Below, one piece after another: positions 62,159-64,000 of a stretch of DNA of 64,000 bases. The notes beneath the pieces were generated by a model. That model made no database searches and was not told the origin of the DNA. It was given only the letters and a program-made list of their open reading frames with translations. Every line of letters starts with the position of its first letter. The stretch's first letter is position 1. Source of the stretch: Acanthosepion lycidas (lineage: Eukaryota; Mollusca; Cephalopoda; Sepiida; Sepiidae). The DNA lies in assembly GCA_963932145.1 (NCBI GenBank), contig OZ010613.1:36640573-36704572 (forward strand). The letters are read 5' to 3'. The position numbers and the translations under genes were made by a program.

Positions 62159-62761
62159 CAGGGTGTATTTAAAAAAAATGTATACACATTTTGAAGCTTT
62201 CACAAGAAATAATTAAAGGAAATAGAACTAACTCTAATTTAAACAATGTATATGAAGACAGTTTTTATTATAAATGCATGCCCTTAAGATTTTGTCATTG
62301 CATGTTTTCAAATTGATGCTCATTATGATCCAGACATTCCTGACAATAGGACACTATGGAATCTCATGGAGCAATCAACAGTTTTTTTTTTGTTTTTTTT
62401 GTTTTTTTACTTCTGTGAAAGCTTTCCATCACCCTTTCTTGCTTCACAGGGCGTGGTCGATACCAATGGTCTTCTGGAATGGTTATTATACACATTGTAT
62501 ACAATTCCATCAGCATCAAACTTATCTCTAATTCCTAAGATTGTAAGCGGTTTGAGTGGATCTGAATGAAATTCTTCAATACCATCTTTGAACTTCAACT
62601 GCATTTTCATACTTCCATTAGCATTTCAGGATAAACTTTCCTTGTTCAAAGCTAAGCCTAGATGACATTAGTAATACTAATGTGTAAATCTGAAAAGAAA
62701 GCAAATTGACTTGAGCTACACACAGTAAAAGTGTGTATATATAAATGTTTGAGACACCCTG
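62159..62761 (-). mobile_element. Mariner-related (IS630-type) element, 603 bp, decayed
   Basis: The ends are inverted: CAGGGTGTATTTAAAAAAAA, TGTATACACATTTT; the complement of the right end is CAGGGTGTCTCAAACATTTA, TATACACACTTTTAC. Minus-strand sequence near 62300-62160 ends in a tail-like GTGAAAGCTTCAAAATGTGT. The 67-codon frame (62407-62610) shows no clear catalytic motif. A clean TA duplication is not visible. Confidence 0.55.
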
Positions 62762-62869
62762 TGTGTGTCTATGCATATACATATATTGAGTATATATACA
62801 CTGAGCGCTGGTGTTAATAAAATAGTGTTCGATGCAATATAAGAAAGCTATAAACTATTTGTTTTTTTG

Positions 62870-63140
62870 ACATACAATGTTTGTTAGCACGTGCGATACC
62901 CTGTCTTCATCAACCACTGACGAGGGGTGATATCATGGTTTTGGTGGCTATGGTGGGACCGCCACCTCTGGCGCCACCAGCTGCGTTTGCCACCAGTCAG
63001 GGTATCAAGATAAGCTAATTGATCATTCCTTTAAGTAAATTCTATCCGTAATGAAAGTTTCCTGAATGCGTTTGCCGTTATTGACATGCTCGTAAATATC
63101 ATTATAGACGACCACGCAAATATCTCACTTGCGCATGTTA
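62870..63140 (-). mobile_element. Repeat Q, linked to a reading frame
   Basis: Minus-strand equivalent of 12076-12355. It begins right after the stop of the degraded frame at 63125 and so looks like that element's 3' untranslated region: TGGCGCCAGAGGTGGCGGTC, TGATGAAGACAGGGTATCGC. Confidence 0.8.
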
Positions 63141-63654
63141 GTTCGTGATGTTGCGCGCATTTTATTTACTTGTTTTGATTTCAACCAAATCCAACTTGAC
63201 GCATGTTGAACAGTTTTTTGAATGCGATGCGAAACGCATTTCAACCAACGGCCAGTGATGCCTATTTTTGAAAGGAAGGAAATGACCGAATGTCCCAGGA
63301 ACCCACGACACCCAATCTCAATAGGCATCACGTTACACGTCCAACCATTTTCCATACATTCAGCACACAGTACCAGTTTTTCTTTAGTTCGTGTGCCTCC
63401 ACCCTGTTCTCTTCCCAAGAGACTGTTAACTCTATTAGGAAGACAGTCTTTTTTGAGTCGGACCACAACACAATGTCGGGACACTTGTCTGTCTGTGCGA
63501 TGTGTATTGGAAATTTTAAGGATGTCATTAGATCCACTGAAACCTTCCAATCACTGGCACCACTCAGCAGCTTTATATTGGGGGCTGTTTGTTTTTTCTT
63601 TGCAGGGCATTCCCTTTCTTTATGGAATTTGATCTTAGTTTCATAAATATACAT
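63125..63654 (-). pseudogene. Degraded mobile-element ORF with PD-(D/E)XK-like pattern
   Basis: Minus frame 63654-63328 encodes SGASDWKVSVDLMTSLKFPI, CPDIVLWSDSKKTVFLIELT and WEENRVEAHELKK. A frameshift then moves to the 63550-63125 frame with ECMENGWTCNVMPIEIGCRG, FLGHSVISFLSKIGITGRWL and ASSWIWLKSKQ. I recall this DIVLWS…IELTVPWEE…GW…PVEVGCRGF order from an abundant uncharacterised family in fish and invertebrates linked to retroelements. PD…E-x-T resembles a nuclease core with the lysine replaced. Upstream sequence (63655-63780) is probably its eroded N-terminal part. Confidence 0.7.
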
Positions 63655-63884
63655 ATTTTCTCACCAGTTGCATGACTCAGTGTTTCATGCACAATGCAAT
63701 TTTCAGGTTAAGACTGGCTGTTACATAATTTACATTTTGTTAAATATGTCTGCTTGTTGCAGGAGTTGAGGAGTCCATATTTTATATGAGGGTTGTTTTT
63801 TTCTTTTCTTTCTTTTTTTTTCCTCTGCCTTTTTAATTTTGTATTTAAAATAAATATAACAATAAAAAAAATATTAAATTTACA

Positions 63885-64000
63885 AATCAGTTATATGCCA
63901 TGAATGATAAACACTTAGGTGATCATGTATTTTTCAATACATGACTGACAAGGCAAATTTTTTCCGGCAGTAGGTTGTCATTTCTTTCTGTGGTAGACCA
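63885..64000 (-). mobile_element. tRNA-derived SINE, cut by window end
   Basis: TATGCCATGAATGATAAACA, CTTAGGTGATCATGTATTTT, GACTGACAAGGCAAATTTTT, CTGTGGTAGACCA are the complement of the SINE 3' half (compare 18615-18720). Confidence 0.85.

Overview
This is animal nuclear DNA: AT-rich, full of (TA)n microsatellites, and with no operon-like or convincing multi-exon host gene that I could find. Almost everything recognisable is transposon-derived. The mix suggests a cephalopod mollusc, most likely octopus-like. It consists of abundant tRNA-derived SINEs with an OK/OR-like body, several non-LTR (LINE) families, Penelope-like retroelement (PLE) debris, Tc1/mariner, pogo and hAT relatives, and long simple repeats. 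The taxon is an inference from repeat content, not a proof.

Layout: 1-3.7 kb holds fragments of a jockey/CR1-like LINE (here LINE-A/B), a retroposon with an internal minisatellite (SINE-X), and ten near-identical tandem copies of a LINE 3' end (LINE-C). 3.8-9 kb holds a 170-bp tandem repeat, a Tc1-like element nested in a LINE, and a composite 5S rRNA + tRNA SINE. 9.9-12.4 kb is a chain of palindromic elements bounded by (TA)n. 13.8-20.8 kb holds a 27-bp array, LINE-C fragments, SINEs, and a second composite SINE. 21-30.4 kb holds inverted PLE-like termini, two pogo-like elements, a LINE-B copy split by SINE-X, and nested palindromes. 30.9-33.8 kb holds two IS630/Tc1/mariner-related remnants and a 16-bp minisatellite. 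34.7-41.7 kb holds two LTR-like sequences, a LINE-D copy, PLE ends carrying tRNA-like sequence, a decayed Gag-like reading frame, and a tRNA-like repeat with an almost complete hammerhead ribozyme. 42.7-46.9 kb is a LINE-E copy interrupted by a SINE and by a tRNA-bearing long-terminal-inverted-repeat element, then a LINE-C copy between U2 snRNA-derived pieces. 47-55 kb holds a MITE, a hAT-like element, LINE fragments and a PLE reverse transcriptase. 56-64 kb holds a mariner hairpin, further PLE ends, a 200-bp inverted PLE duplication, a Helitron-like end, and a broken open reading frame of a widespread mobile-element family.

The longest reading frames in the window (over 13.6-14.4 kb and 33.4-33.9 kb) are artefacts of short-unit tandem repeats lacking stop codons. 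The useful biology is in the nesting order, in modular SINEs built from 5S rRNA, tRNA and U2 snRNA pieces, and in ribozyme-like signatures at retroelement ends. All family assignments were made by eye from translations and motifs; no database was searched.
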